Source: CBDTYW01 sp965364735 (GTDB lineage: Bacteria; Actinomycetota; Nitriliruptoria; Nitriliruptorales; Nitriliruptoraceae). From it: 18,868 nucleotides of DNA. Position 1 is the stretch's first letter, and every line of letters begins with the position of its first letter. Positions 7,259 to 14,320 of the stretch are shown here, one piece after another. Position numbers and translations under genes: made by a program. The notes under the pieces are model-generated. The model did not search any database. It was given only the letters and a program-made list of their open reading frames with translations, and had not been told where the DNA came from. The DNA is taken from the NCBI GenBank assembly GCA_965364735.1, contig CBDTYW010000041.1, forward strand, positions 1 through 18,868, read 5' to 3'.

Positions 7259-8131
7259 ATGACCGCCCGAATCCTCGATGGCAAGGCCCTCGCCGCCCGC
7301 GTGCGGGACCGCATCGCCGGTGAGGTCGAGACGCTGCTGGCGGACCATGGCGTCCGCCCCGGGCTCGCCGCCGTCCTCGTCGGCTCGGATCCGGCGTCCG
7401 AGGTCTACGTCAACATGAAGCACCGGGACTGCGAGTCGGTCGGGATCCTGTCGCGGCAGGTCAAGCTTCCCGCGGAGACGCCACAGGGCGACATCGAGGC
7501 GTTGATCGCCGAGCTGAACGCCGACGACGAGATCGACGGCATCCTCGTCCAGCTCCCGCTGCCGGACGGCCTCGACGCCCGGCGCGTCCAGGAGCTCATC
7601 GACCCGTCCAAGGATGTTGACGCGCTGCATCCCATCACCGCCGGGCGCCTCGCGATCGGCGACCCGACCTTCCTCAGCTGCACCCCGTACGGGGTGCTCG
7701 AGATCCTGGCGGACGCCGGCGTCGAGACGGCCGGGGCGCGCATCGTCGTGATCGGACGCTCCAACCTCGTCGGGCGTCCGCTCTCGGTGATGCTGACGCT
7801 CAAGGGCCGCGACGCGACGGTCACGCTCGCGCATTCCCGGACCAAGGACCTCGCCGCCGTCTGCCGCGAGGCCGACGTGCTCATCGCTGCCGTCGGACGT
7901 GAGGCCCTGGTCACCGCGGACATGGTCAAGCCCGGTGCGGTCGTGATCGACGTCGGTACGAACCGCGCGGAGTCCGGCGCGCTCGTCGGTGACGTCGACT
8001 TCGCAGCGGTGTCCGAGGTCGCCGGCGCCATCACGCCCGTCCCGGGCGGCGTCGGCCCCATGACGCGAGCGATGCTGCTGCAGAACACGTTGGAGGCGGC
8101 GCGCCAGCGCGCGGGCCTCCCGAGGCGCTGA
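7259..8131 (+). CDS. folD: Methylenetetrahydrofolate dehydrogenase / methenyltetrahydrofolate cyclohydrolase
   Basis: A 290-residue bifunctional enzyme converting 5,10-methylene- to 10-formyltetrahydrofolate with NADP(H), the cofactor PurN and PurH consume. Tyr50 and catalytic Lys54 are in YVNMKHRD, and Asp121 in PSKDVDALHP, all at E. coli FolD numbering. The Rossmann region shows VVIGRSNLVGRP, and the C-terminus has the invariant PVPGGVGPMTRAMLLQNT. Two small departures from consensus are KDVDA instead of KDVDG and SCTP instead of PCTP. I chose the ATG at 7259 over upstream in-frame codons because MTARILDGKALA is the normal family start, although its ribosome-binding site is poor. The stop TGA shares its last base with the next start codon. 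Confidence 0.96.
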   Translation: MTARILDGKALAARVRDRIAGEVETLLADHGVRPGLAAVLVGSDPASEVYVNMKHRDCESVGILSRQVKLPAETPQGDIEALIAELNADDEIDGILVQLPLPDGLDARRVQELIDPSKDVDALHPITAGRLAIGDPTFLSCTPYGVLEILADAGVETAGARIVVIGRSNLVGRPLSVMLTLKGRDATVTLAHSRTKDLAAVCREADVLIAAVGREALVTADMVKPGAVVIDVGTNRAESGALVGDVDFAAVSEVAGAITPVPGGVGPMTRAMLLQNTLEAARQRAGLPRR

Positions 8132-9093
8132 TGATGAACGACCCGGCCGACCTCGAGCCGACCGCCGACGACCTGACCTCCCACGAGCCCGCCGACGTCG
8201 CGCGGCTGCGTGAACACGTCACGACCGAGCTCCGCGATGCGGCGACGTACCGCGTGCTGGCTGACCAGGTCGTGGGCGAGCCGCGGAGGATCCTGCTCGA
8301 GCTCGCCGAGGGCGAGGAGCGTCACGCCCGGCAGTGGGCCGATGTCCTCGAGAGCCTCGGCGAGGAGGTCCCGACCCTCACGCCGGGGCCCCGCCTCCGC
8401 GCCCGCGCGCTCGGGTGGATGGTCACGCGTCGCGGGATCGCCGTCGCGGTCCCGTTCCTGGAGCGACAGGAGCTCGCCGAGGAGCGCCGGTATCAGCTCG
8501 AGGACTCGGTTCCTCATGGGCTGCTCGGCGATGAGGCGGACCACGCTGCGGCTCTCGACGATCTCGCGCCCAAGTGGCGGACCCGGATCTCCGGCGTCGT
8601 TCGCGCCGCGGTGTTCGGCGTGTCCGACGGCGTCGTGTCGAACCTCGCGCTGATCCTCGGCGTCCTCGGTGCGGGGACGGCCCGCGCCGGCGTCGTCATC
8701 GCCGGGCTCGCCGGGCTGCTCGCCGGCGCGCTCTCGATGGCTGCGGGCGAGTACGTCTCGGTCGCCAGCCAGCGGGAGCTGCTCGAGGCCGACGGCGAGT
8801 CCGCCGACGTCATCGAGGCGGTCGGCAGCGCGGTCGGCGCGGCCGTCACCAGCTTCGGCACGTTCTCCTTCGGTGCCTTCGTCCCGCTCCTGCCGTTCCT
8901 CGTCGCCTCCGGCGTCGCGGCGGCGGCCGTGGCGTCGGTGCTGAGCGCCGTGCTGCTTGCCGGGATCGGCGCGACGCTCGCGCTGTTCACCCGGCGGTCG
9001 ATCTGGAAGTCCGCGCTTCGGCAGGCGGGTCTCGGTCTCGGGGCCGGTGCGCTGACGCTGGTGATCGGCAACCTCGTCGGGATCGGCATCTGA
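8131..9093 (+). CDS. Membrane-bound ferritin: ferritin-like domain fused to VIT1/CCC1 iron transporter (MbfA-like)
   Basis: A 320-residue fusion. Residues about 20-145 form a ferritin-like di-iron helical bundle with Glu33, Glu62-x-x-His65, Glu114 and Glu135-x-x-His138 as likely ligands. From about 150 a VIT1/CCC1 module begins with the family signature RAAVFGVSDGVVSNLALILG. It carries five hydrophobic helices (about 167-186, 190-212, 243-262, 265-288 and 298-320). Rhizobial MbfA proteins of this architecture export iron; Mn(II) is an alternative substrate for the VIT1 family. The ATG overlaps the folD stop by one base (TGATG), with GAGG at 8122-8125. An in-frame ATG follows immediately at 8134 and could also serve. 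Co-transcription with folD is likely. Iron regulation is expected by function, but I see no Fur, IdeR or DtxR box. Confidence 0.88.
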   Translation: MMNDPADLEPTADDLTSHEPADVARLREHVTTELRDAATYRVLADQVVGEPRRILLELAEGEERHARQWADVLESLGEEVPTLTPGPRLRARALGWMVTRRGIAVAVPFLERQELAEERRYQLEDSVPHGLLGDEADHAAALDDLAPKWRTRISGVVRAAVFGVSDGVVSNLALILGVLGAGTARAGVVIAGLAGLLAGALSMAAGEYVSVASQRELLEADGESADVIEAVGSAVGAAVTSFGTFSFGAFVPLLPFLVASGVAAAAVASVLSAVLLAGIGATLALFTRRSIWKSALRQAGLGLGAGALTLVIGNLVGIGI

Positions 9094-9100
9094 CGGAACC

Positions 9101-9124
9101 GTCTGACGCGTCGCGGCGTCAGAC
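9101..9124 (+). terminator. Hairpin after the ferritin-VIT1 gene
   Basis: Perfect 9-bp arms GTCTGACGC (9101-9109) and GCGTCAGAC (9116-9124) enclose a 6-nt loop, 8 bp after the stop codon. No T-run follows, as is usual for high-GC actinobacterial terminators. It probably ends or reduces the folD transcript before the lipoprotein gene. Confidence 0.6.
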
Positions 9125-9154
9125 CCTCGAACCCGCTCATCCAGGATCTCGAAC

Positions 9155-9682
9155 ATGACCCTCCGCCGACCTTCACGAACCTTCCTCTCGACCGTCGCCG
9201 TGCTGTCGCTCGCACTCGCGGCCTGTGGGGGCACCGACGTCGGCGCCGACGGTGGCATCGGTGACGGTGCTGGCCCGCCGAACCTGACCTTCCCGGGGGA
9301 CCCCGGTGCCCCGATCCCGATCGAGGGTGAGGGTGGCATCGGTGACGGCACGCGGGGCGAGCAGTTCCCGGACCAGTCGACGGCCATGCCTCGTGAGGCC
9401 ACGGGCAACACCATCGACCCGCGTCCGCGTGAGTGGTCCGAGATCACGTTCAACCAGACGCAGGACTCGCTCACGGTCTACGCCTTCGCCGGCGTCGAGC
9501 CGTGTGACGTGGTGGACCGCGTCGATGTCGAGTACACCGATGAGGCCGTCACGGTGACGCTCTTCATGGGGCCGACCGACCGCGACACCGCATGCATCGA
9601 GATCGCGCAGTGGATCTCCGTCACGGTCGACATGACCGAGACGCTGGGGCCGCGATCCGTCCTCGACGGCGCGAAGGCCTGA
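9155..9682 (+). CDS. Small lipoprotein of unknown function
   Basis: The 175-residue product has a type II signal peptide (basic RRPSR, hydrophobic core, lipobox LAAC with Cys24), so it should be a lipid-anchored surface protein. Residues about 25-85 form a Gly/Pro/Asp-rich linker, in which a 17-bp direct repeat (9251-9267 and 9332-9348) encodes GGIGDG twice. The last 90 residues are a compact beta-rich domain with two cysteines (in EPCDVVD and TACIEIA) that could form a disulphide, ending in LGPRSVLDG. I do not recognise a named family; similar C-terminal ends occur in actinobacterial lipoproteins. AGGA lies 8 nt before the ATG. It converges with the kinase gene, leaving only 4 bp between stop codons. 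Confidence 0.75.
   Translation: MTLRRPSRTFLSTVAVLSLALAACGGTDVGADGGIGDGAGPPNLTFPGDPGAPIPIEGEGGIGDGTRGEQFPDQSTAMPREATGNTIDPRPREWSEITFNQTQDSLTVYAFAGVEPCDVVDRVDVEYTDEAVTVTLFMGPTDRDTACIEIAQWISVTVDMTETLGPRSVLDGAKA
9251..9348 (+). repeat. 17-bp direct repeat within the lipoprotein linker
   Basis: GGTGGCATCGGTGACGG occurs at 9251-9267 and again at 9332-9348, both in the same reading frame. Exact identity at third positions suggests recent duplication or recombination within the linker, rather than selection on protein alone. Confidence 0.75.
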
Positions 9683-9686
9683 TCGG

Positions 9687-11189
9687 TCACTCGCCAGCGC
9701 TGCGCAGCTGGGCGCGGACGGCCTCGTCGATGAGCTGGGGCAGCGCGTCGACGGAACCGGCCGTGTCGAGGATGCTCGCTGCGGGCCAGGAGCTCGACGT
9801 CGCGGCCATGTGCGCGTGGACCTCGGGCGTTGCGTCCGACGCGTCGCCGACCCGCGACACGATCCGGGACAACGCGACCTCTTCGGGAGCGCGGCACTCG
9901 ATCTCGACGAGGTCGCTCACCGTCTCCTCGGCGAGCGCTGCGGCCCTCGCGCGCTGCGCCGGATCCATCCAGGAGGCGTCGAGGACGCACGACTGCCCAC
10001 CTGCCAGCAGCTGCTTGGCACGGGAGATCATCACCTCGTAGACGCGGTCGACGAGCTCGGGGCGATAGAGCCCTTCGCCCAACGCGCTGCTCGCGTCGCT
10101 CGCGTGGCCGATGCCGGCCAGGTCCTTGCGCAGCTCGTCGGATCGGAGGCAGGCCCAGCTGTTGGCGTCCGCCAGCGTGCGTGCCACGGTGGACTTCCCG
10201 GTCCCTGGCAGGCCACCCACGACGGCCAGGACGACGCGTCCTGCACGGAGATGCCGGAGCGCGAGACCGTGGAGCGCGCGCGCTTCGTCGGCCGCGGCCG
10301 GCTCGCCCTGATCAGCACGCAGACATGCAACCTTGGCCCGGACGCCCGCGCGGTACGCGATGTAGTGGTGGACAAGGCTCGGGGGGTGCTGCTCGCCGGA
10401 GAACTCGTGGTACCAGGCCAGGAACCTCGCGGCCGCGGCGGGATGGCCGAGCCGTTCGAGGTCCATCGCGAGGAAGGCCGCGTCGAGCAGAACGTCGCCG
10501 AAGCGGTACTGGTCAGCGAACTCGAGGCAGTCCAGGATCCTCGGGCCGTCGTCGAGGCAGAAGATGTCCTGGGCGAGCAGGTCGCCGTGTCCGTCGCGGA
10601 CGTCGCCCTTCGCGATGCGCGAGGCGAACAGGTCCCCACGCCCCGCGAGGTACCGACGCGTCAAGCGGCTGACCTCGTGATGATCGTCGGCGTCGATCAT
10701 GCCGTCGGTGTGGGCCGCGATCGTTGCGAGGTTGTCCGCCCAGTTGACGGACACGGCAGCTCTGGTGGCGACCTCGGCGATCTCCGGTCGATCCACGGAC
10801 GTCGGCGATCGTGCGTGGAGCACGGCGAGCTGACGAGCAACCGAGCGCAGCGCGTCGTCGACGTCCTCGCCCGCGGCGAGCAGGGCCGACAGCCGCCGGT
10901 CCGCGGGCAGCCGTCGCATCATGACGAGGTGATCGCAGACCTCGCCCGAGGGGCCAACGACGTCCGCGACGCCGAGGTAGACGTCGGGCGAGAGCCGTCG
11001 GTTGAGATCCACTTCGCGGTGACATGCCTCGCGCCGCGCCGCCAGGGTCGTGAAGTCCAGGAACCCGAAGTCGACCGGCTTCTTGACCTTGTAGGCACGG
11101 TCACCGACGAAGAACACGGTCCCTGAGTGGGTCTCGACGACCGCAGCCGGTTGGCCGCTGTCGCCGGTCAAGCGTGCGGTGCGAGGCAT
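9687..11189 (-). CDS. Bifunctional aminoglycoside-phosphotransferase-like / P-loop kinase protein
   Basis: A 500-residue two-domain protein. The N-terminal half is a protein-kinase-like APH fold with RAYKVKKPVDFGFLDF (Lys36/37 probably contacting ATP), the catalytic-loop-like DGHGDLLAQD (His201, Asp203) and DCLEFADQYR as the metal-binding segment. The C-terminal half is an AAA/zeta-toxin-like P-loop kinase with GGLPGTGKST (Lys332). This fusion is widespread in bacteria and usually annotated as an aminoglycoside phosphotransferase plus ATP-binding protein, but I infer no antibiotic resistance; the true substrate is unknown. I chose the ATG at 11189 because GGAG lies 8 nt upstream and the homologous core begins soon after; longer in-frame extensions would cross the divergent promoter region. 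It is convergent with the lipoprotein gene. Confidence 0.85.
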   Translation of the reverse strand: MPRTARLTGDSGQPAAVVETHSGTVFFVGDRAYKVKKPVDFGFLDFTTLAARREACHREVDLNRRLSPDVYLGVADVVGPSGEVCDHLVMMRRLPADRRLSALLAAGEDVDDALRSVARQLAVLHARSPTSVDRPEIAEVATRAAVSVNWADNLATIAAHTDGMIDADDHHEVSRLTRRYLAGRGDLFASRIAKGDVRDGHGDLLAQDIFCLDDGPRILDCLEFADQYRFGDVLLDAAFLAMDLERLGHPAAAARFLAWYHEFSGEQHPPSLVHHYIAYRAGVRAKVACLRADQGEPAAADEARALHGLALRHLRAGRVVLAVVGGLPGTGKSTVARTLADANSWACLRSDELRKDLAGIGHASDASSALGEGLYRPELVDRVYEVMISRAKQLLAGGQSCVLDASWMDPAQRARAAALAEETVSDLVEIECRAPEEVALSRIVSRVGDASDATPEVHAHMAATSSSWPAASILDTAGSVDALPQLIDEAVRAQLRSAGE

Positions 11190-11418
11190 CCTGCGGGCTC
11201 CGGTCGGGGTCCGTGCGGTGACGCGATCACCGCACAGGCCCTGATGACACCAACGATCCTCGTGCGGGAACAGGGCCGTCCGGCCCGGCTCACCCGGGCG
11301 TTCGGCTCTGGTCGTCGTGAGGTTCGGTGGCGAACATCGAGGGACGTCGCGTCGCGGCGTCGGCGCCGTGAGGCGCGTCAGATCGTGTGGGTCGGATCGG
11401 CCCACAGAGAGGTTGAAC
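11190..11418. promoter_or_regulatory. Divergent regulatory region between kinase and SDR genes, with two dyads
   Basis: This 229-bp gap should carry promoters in both directions. Dyad one has perfect 9-bp arms GTGCGGTGA (11213-11221) and TCACCGCAC (11227-11235) with a 5-bp centre, 24 bp upstream of the kinase start: an operator or a leader hairpin. Dyad two, TGTGGG (11386-11391) with CCCACA (11401-11406), extends inward to a nine-pair hairpin that abuts the SDR ribosome-binding site GAGAGG (11407-11412). No clear -35/-10 pair is visible. Confidence 0.45.
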
Positions 11419-12177
11419 ATGAGGTTCTCCGACAAGGTTGCCATCGTGACCGGCGCAGGCTCCGGGATCGGTCGGGCCACGGCCGTGCTCCTGGCCGCGG
11501 ACGGAGCATCCGTGGTCGTCTCCGACGTCGACGACGAGCACGGCAGGGAGACGGTCCGGATGATCGAGGCGGCGGGACACCGCGCGACGTACTGGCACGC
11601 GGACGTCTCACAGGAAGACGACGCCATCGCCCTGGTCGCCGCAGCCGAGCAGGCCTACGGCCGTCTCGACATCGCCGTCAACAACGCCGGCATCCTCGGT
11701 TCGTTCATGCCTGCGGCCGACATCCCCATCGCGGAGTTCGACCGGATCATGGCGGTCAACGTGCGTGGGGTCTTCCTCGGGATGAAGCACCAGGTCCCCT
11801 CGATGCTCGCGAGCGGCGGGGGAGCGATCGTGAACGTCGCCTCCGCCGCGAGCTTCCAGGCGCAGCCGTTCGCGGCCGCCTACACCGCCAGCAAGCACGC
11901 GGTCGCCGGTCTGACCAAGGGCTTCGCGATCGACCACGCTGCGTCCGGGGTCCGGATCAACGCGGTCTGTCCCGGTGGCGTGGAGACCAACATCGCCGCG
12001 CATCTGGACCTGGCCGCGATGGGTGCCGACTCTGCCCCGGACCCGCATCCTCTGGGTCGTTCGGCGCAGGCGGAAGAGATCGCGACGGCGATCGCCTGGC
12101 TCGCCAGCGATCAGGCCTCGTTCGCGGTCGGCAGCCTCATGGTCGTCGACGGCGGGTTGACGCTGCGTCTCGGTTGA
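11419..12177 (+). CDS. Short-chain dehydrogenase/reductase (classical SDR)
   Basis: A 252-residue classical SDR with a Rossmann fold. The cofactor motif TGAGSGIG is at 11-18, Asp36 after the second strand favours NAD(H) over NADP(H), and NNAG is at 88-91. The catalytic tetrad is Asn114, Ser142, Tyr155 and Lys159, and CPGGVETNI is the usual post-catalytic loop. Length is typical. The substrate cannot be deduced; similar proteins act on 3-oxoacyl groups, sugars or sterols. The ATG is preceded by GAGAGG with a 6-nt spacer, rejecting the longer in-frame opening from 11317. It is followed by a strong terminator, so it is probably monocistronic and separate from mdh. Confidence 0.92.
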   Translation: MRFSDKVAIVTGAGSGIGRATAVLLAADGASVVVSDVDDEHGRETVRMIEAAGHRATYWHADVSQEDDAIALVAAAEQAYGRLDIAVNNAGILGSFMPAADIPIAEFDRIMAVNVRGVFLGMKHQVPSMLASGGGAIVNVASAASFQAQPFAAAYTASKHAVAGLTKGFAIDHAASGVRINAVCPGGVETNIAAHLDLAAMGADSAPDPHPLGRSAQAEEIATAIAWLASDQASFAVGSLMVVDGGLTLRLG

Positions 12178-12186
12178 CGACCCGAT

Positions 12187-12213
12187 CGCCGGGCGACGCT
12201 GCGTCGCCCGGTG
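12187..12213 (+). terminator. Terminator after the SDR gene
   Basis: Arms CCGGGCGACG (12189-12198) and CGTCGCCCGG (12202-12211) are perfect 10-bp complements around a CTG loop. They extend outward by one G-U and one G-C pair to 12187-12213. It begins 9 bp past the SDR stop and is followed by TGTTCGGG rather than a full T-run. Confidence 0.75.
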
Positions 12214-12231
12214 TTCGGGCCGGGGCGTGGC

Positions 12232-12237
12232 TACCTT
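12232..12237 (+). promoter_or_regulatory. Candidate mdh -10 element
   Basis: TACCTT fits the TAnnnT actinobacterial -10 pattern and lies between the SDR terminator and the mdh start, 47 bp upstream of the ATG. No recognisable -35 is 17 bp before it. Confidence 0.3.
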
Positions 12238-12278
12238 CGGCAACCGCTCCATCCACTCCCCGCAACAAGGAACGTCAC

Positions 12279-13271
12279 ATGACGACCCCCGTGCGCGTCG
12301 CCGTCACCGGTGCCGCCGGCCAGATCGGCTACGCCCTCCTCACCCGCATCGCTGCCGGGGCGATGCTTGGCCCTGACACGCCGGTCATCATCCAGATGGT
12401 CGAGATCCCGCAGGCCCTCGGGGCGTGTGAGGGCGTCGCGATGGAGCTGCAGGACTGCGCGTTCCCGCTCCTCGCCGGCATCGAGATGGCGTCGGACCCG
12501 AACGAGGGGTTCAAGGACGCCAACGTGATCCTGCTGGTCGGCGCGAAGCCGCGCGGCCCGGGCATGGAGCGCGGCGACCTGCTCAAGGACAACGGCAAGA
12601 TCTTCATCGGACAGGGTGCCGCGATCGCGAAGTCCGCGGCCAGCGACGTCAAGATCGCCGTCGTCGGCAACCCGGCGAACACGAACGCCCTGATCGCCGG
12701 AGCGAACGCTGACGGCGTCCCGAACGACCGCTTCACCGCGATGGTCCGGCTCGACGAGAACCGCGCCAAGAGCCAGCTCGCGGCGAAGGCCGGTGTCGGT
12801 GTCGCCGAGGTCACGAACCTCGCCGTGTGGGGCAACCACTCGCCGACGATGTTCCCGGACTTCGAGCACGCCAAGATCGGTGGCAAGCCGGCGCTCGACG
12901 TCATCGGGGACCGCTCGTGGTTCGAGGACGAGTTCCTCGGCAAGGTCCAGCAGCGCGGCAAGGCCATCATCGACGCACGTGGCGCCTCCTCGGCGACCTC
13001 CGCGGCGAACGCGCTGATCGACCACGTCCACAACTGGGCCGGCGGCGGCGCGACGGCCGAGGGCGACTGGGTCTCCATGGCCGTCCCGTCCGACGGCTCC
13101 TACGGCATCCCCGAGGGCCTGATCAGCGGCTTCCCGGTCTCCACCGACGGCGCCGGGACGTACTCGATCGTTCAGGGCCTCGACCTCTCGGACTACGCGC
13201 GGGCCAAGATCGCGACGTCGGTCGACGAGCTCAGCTCCGAGCGTGAGACGGTCAAGGAGATGCTCGGCTGA
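12279..13271 (+). CDS. mdh: Malate dehydrogenase (NAD-dependent)
   Basis: A 330-residue TCA-cycle enzyme interconverting malate and oxaloacetate. The N-terminal dinucleotide fold reads VTGAAGQIGYALL. Substrate arginines Arg92 and Arg98 are in KPRGPGMERGDLL, and Arg162 in VRLDENRAKSQLA. The catalytic pair is Asp159 and His187, the latter in VWGNHSPTMFPD. These numbers coincide with Thermus-type cytosolic MDH, and arginine at the 92 position (PRGPGMER) separates it from lactate dehydrogenase. The ATG has AAGGA at good spacing. It stands alone between two strong terminators. Confidence 0.97.
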   Translation: MTTPVRVAVTGAAGQIGYALLTRIAAGAMLGPDTPVIIQMVEIPQALGACEGVAMELQDCAFPLLAGIEMASDPNEGFKDANVILLVGAKPRGPGMERGDLLKDNGKIFIGQGAAIAKSAASDVKIAVVGNPANTNALIAGANADGVPNDRFTAMVRLDENRAKSQLAAKAGVGVAEVTNLAVWGNHSPTMFPDFEHAKIGGKPALDVIGDRSWFEDEFLGKVQQRGKAIIDARGASSATSAANALIDHVHNWAGGGATAEGDWVSMAVPSDGSYGIPEGLISGFPVSTDGAGTYSIVQGLDLSDYARAKIATSVDELSSERETVKEMLG

Positions 13272-13298
13272 GCCGAGCCCCGTACGGCAACAACGCAC

Positions 13299-13330
13299 AG
13301 CGCGCCCCGACCTCTCGGTCGGGGCGCGCT
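13299..13330. terminator. Bidirectional terminator between mdh and the OmpA-domain gene
   Basis: Arms AGCGCGCCCCGACC (13299-13312) and GGTCGGGGCGCGCT (13317-13330) form a perfect 14-bp stem with a TCTC loop. On the plus strand TTCGTGTCT-like sequence follows; on the minus strand the outgoing side reads GTGCGTTGTTGCC. It sits between convergent stop codons (13271 and 13348) and should end both transcripts. Confidence 0.9.
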
Positions 13331-13347
13331 TCGTGTCTGGGGGCGGG

Positions 13348-14256
13348 TCAGCCCTCGACGGCCACGAACTCGATGCGACGGTTCTGCGCGCGGCCCTCGG
13401 CGGTGCCGTTGTCCGCGATCGGCTCGGCCTCCCCGACGCCGACGACGCCGGTGATCCGCTCGGAGGCAACGCCGGCGTCGGTCAGGTAGTCGCTGACCGC
13501 CTGAGCGCGGGCCTCGCTGAGCTGCTGGTTGGAGCCCGCGCTGCCCTGGTCATCGGTGTGGCCACGGATCTCGACCGTGAGGGCGACGTCGCTGCGAAGC
13601 AGGCGTGCTGCCTCGTCGAGGACCTCGGTCGACTCTGGGGTGAGCTCGGCGCTGCCGGAGGCGAAGTTGACGCCGCCATCGGCGAACAAGGTGTTGAGCT
13701 GCTCGAGCGTCGACGGTCCGGCCGCGACGGTGAGCTGGTTGTCGAAGCTCAGGCCGAGGTCGGCGGCGACGGAGCGCGCGCGGTCCGCGATGTCGGTGCG
13801 TGAAGCGTCGGAGGCAGCCTCACCGGTCAGCACGATGGTGCCGCCGTCGAGGGCGACGTTCGTCTCGACGACGAACTGCTCGAGGACCGTGAGGTCCGGG
13901 CTCAGCGCGGTCTGGAAGGCGCGAGCGATCGCTGCAGCGTCGACCGGGCTGCCGACGGATCCCGACAGGACCATCTGGTCGCTGACGAGCTCACCGCTGA
14001 GGGCGGCCGCGTCAGCGGTCGGCTCGGGGGCCTCGGTCTCGACCGGCACGACCGGCTGAGCCGCCGGCTCGGTGACGTCGGGCGTCACGGCCACGATGGG
14101 ATCCGAGGCGGTTCCGGCCACGCTGCCGTCGGTTGTTGCGTCGGCGGTGATCACCAGAGTCAGGATGCCGCCGAGCAGGATGAGCAGCAACACCACCATG
14201 CCGACGATGCCGATGGCGAAGGAGAGCATCCGCTCGTCTTCGTTGCGTTCGTCCAT
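13348..14256 (-). CDS. Membrane-anchored BON/OmpA-domain protein (ArfA-like)
   Basis: The 302-residue product has a short charged N-terminus (MDERNEDER), one transmembrane helix at about 11-37, then an acidic Pro/Thr/Glu-rich linker to about 75. Two BON-like units follow, recognisable as LSGSVGSPVDAAAIARAF and LTGEAASDASRTDIADRA, and then a C-terminal OmpA/MotB-like peptidoglycan-binding domain (about 190-302) with NFASGSAELTP, EIRGHTDDQG, NQQLSEARAQAVSDYL and NRRIEFVAVE. The organisation matches mycobacterial ArfA, a wall-binding inner-membrane protein linked to acid adaptation. The role here is inferred. The ATG at 14256 has GAGGG 8 nt upstream; longer in-frame extensions run into mscS. It lies 64 bp downstream of mscS on the same strand. 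Confidence 0.9.
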   Translation of the reverse strand: MDERNEDERMLSFAIGIVGMVVLLLILLGGILTLVITADATTDGSVAGTASDPIVAVTPDVTEPAAQPVVPVETEAPEPTADAAALSGELVSDQMVLSGSVGSPVDAAAIARAFQTALSPDLTVLEQFVVETNVALDGGTIVLTGEAASDASRTDIADRARSVAADLGLSFDNQLTVAAGPSTLEQLNTLFADGGVNFASGSAELTPESTEVLDEAARLLRSDVALTVEIRGHTDDQGSAGSNQQLSEARAQAVSDYLTDAGVASERITGVVGVGEAEPIADNGTAEGRAQNRRIEFVAVEG

Positions 14257-14285
14257 GACCGAGACCCTCGTGCGTGGCGGAAGGC

Positions 14286-14316
14286 CCGTGCGGCCCCGCG
14301 GATGAGGGCCGCACGG
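14286..14316 (-). terminator. Hairpin between mscS and the OmpA-domain gene
   Basis: Arms CCGTGCGGCCC (14286-14296) and GGGCCGCACGG (14306-14316) are perfect 11-bp complements with a 9-nt loop, starting 4 bp after the mscS stop and 29 bp before the next start codon. No T-run follows in the direction of transcription. It may be a partial terminator or an mRNA-processing/stability element that sets the ratio of the two products. Confidence 0.6.
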
Positions 14317-14320
14317 TACG

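Noticed and set aside
9687..11189. Antibiotic resistance gene
   Set aside because: The aminoglycoside-phosphotransferase fold is shared by many kinases, the fusion to a P-loop kinase is a widespread housekeeping-like family, and nothing mobile lies nearby.
11127..13271. A single 714-codon frame running through the SDR region into mdh
   Set aside because: Only its 3' part is mdh. The part before 12279 is Arg/Gly-rich out-of-frame translation of the SDR gene, and the real mdh start has a good ribosome-binding site.
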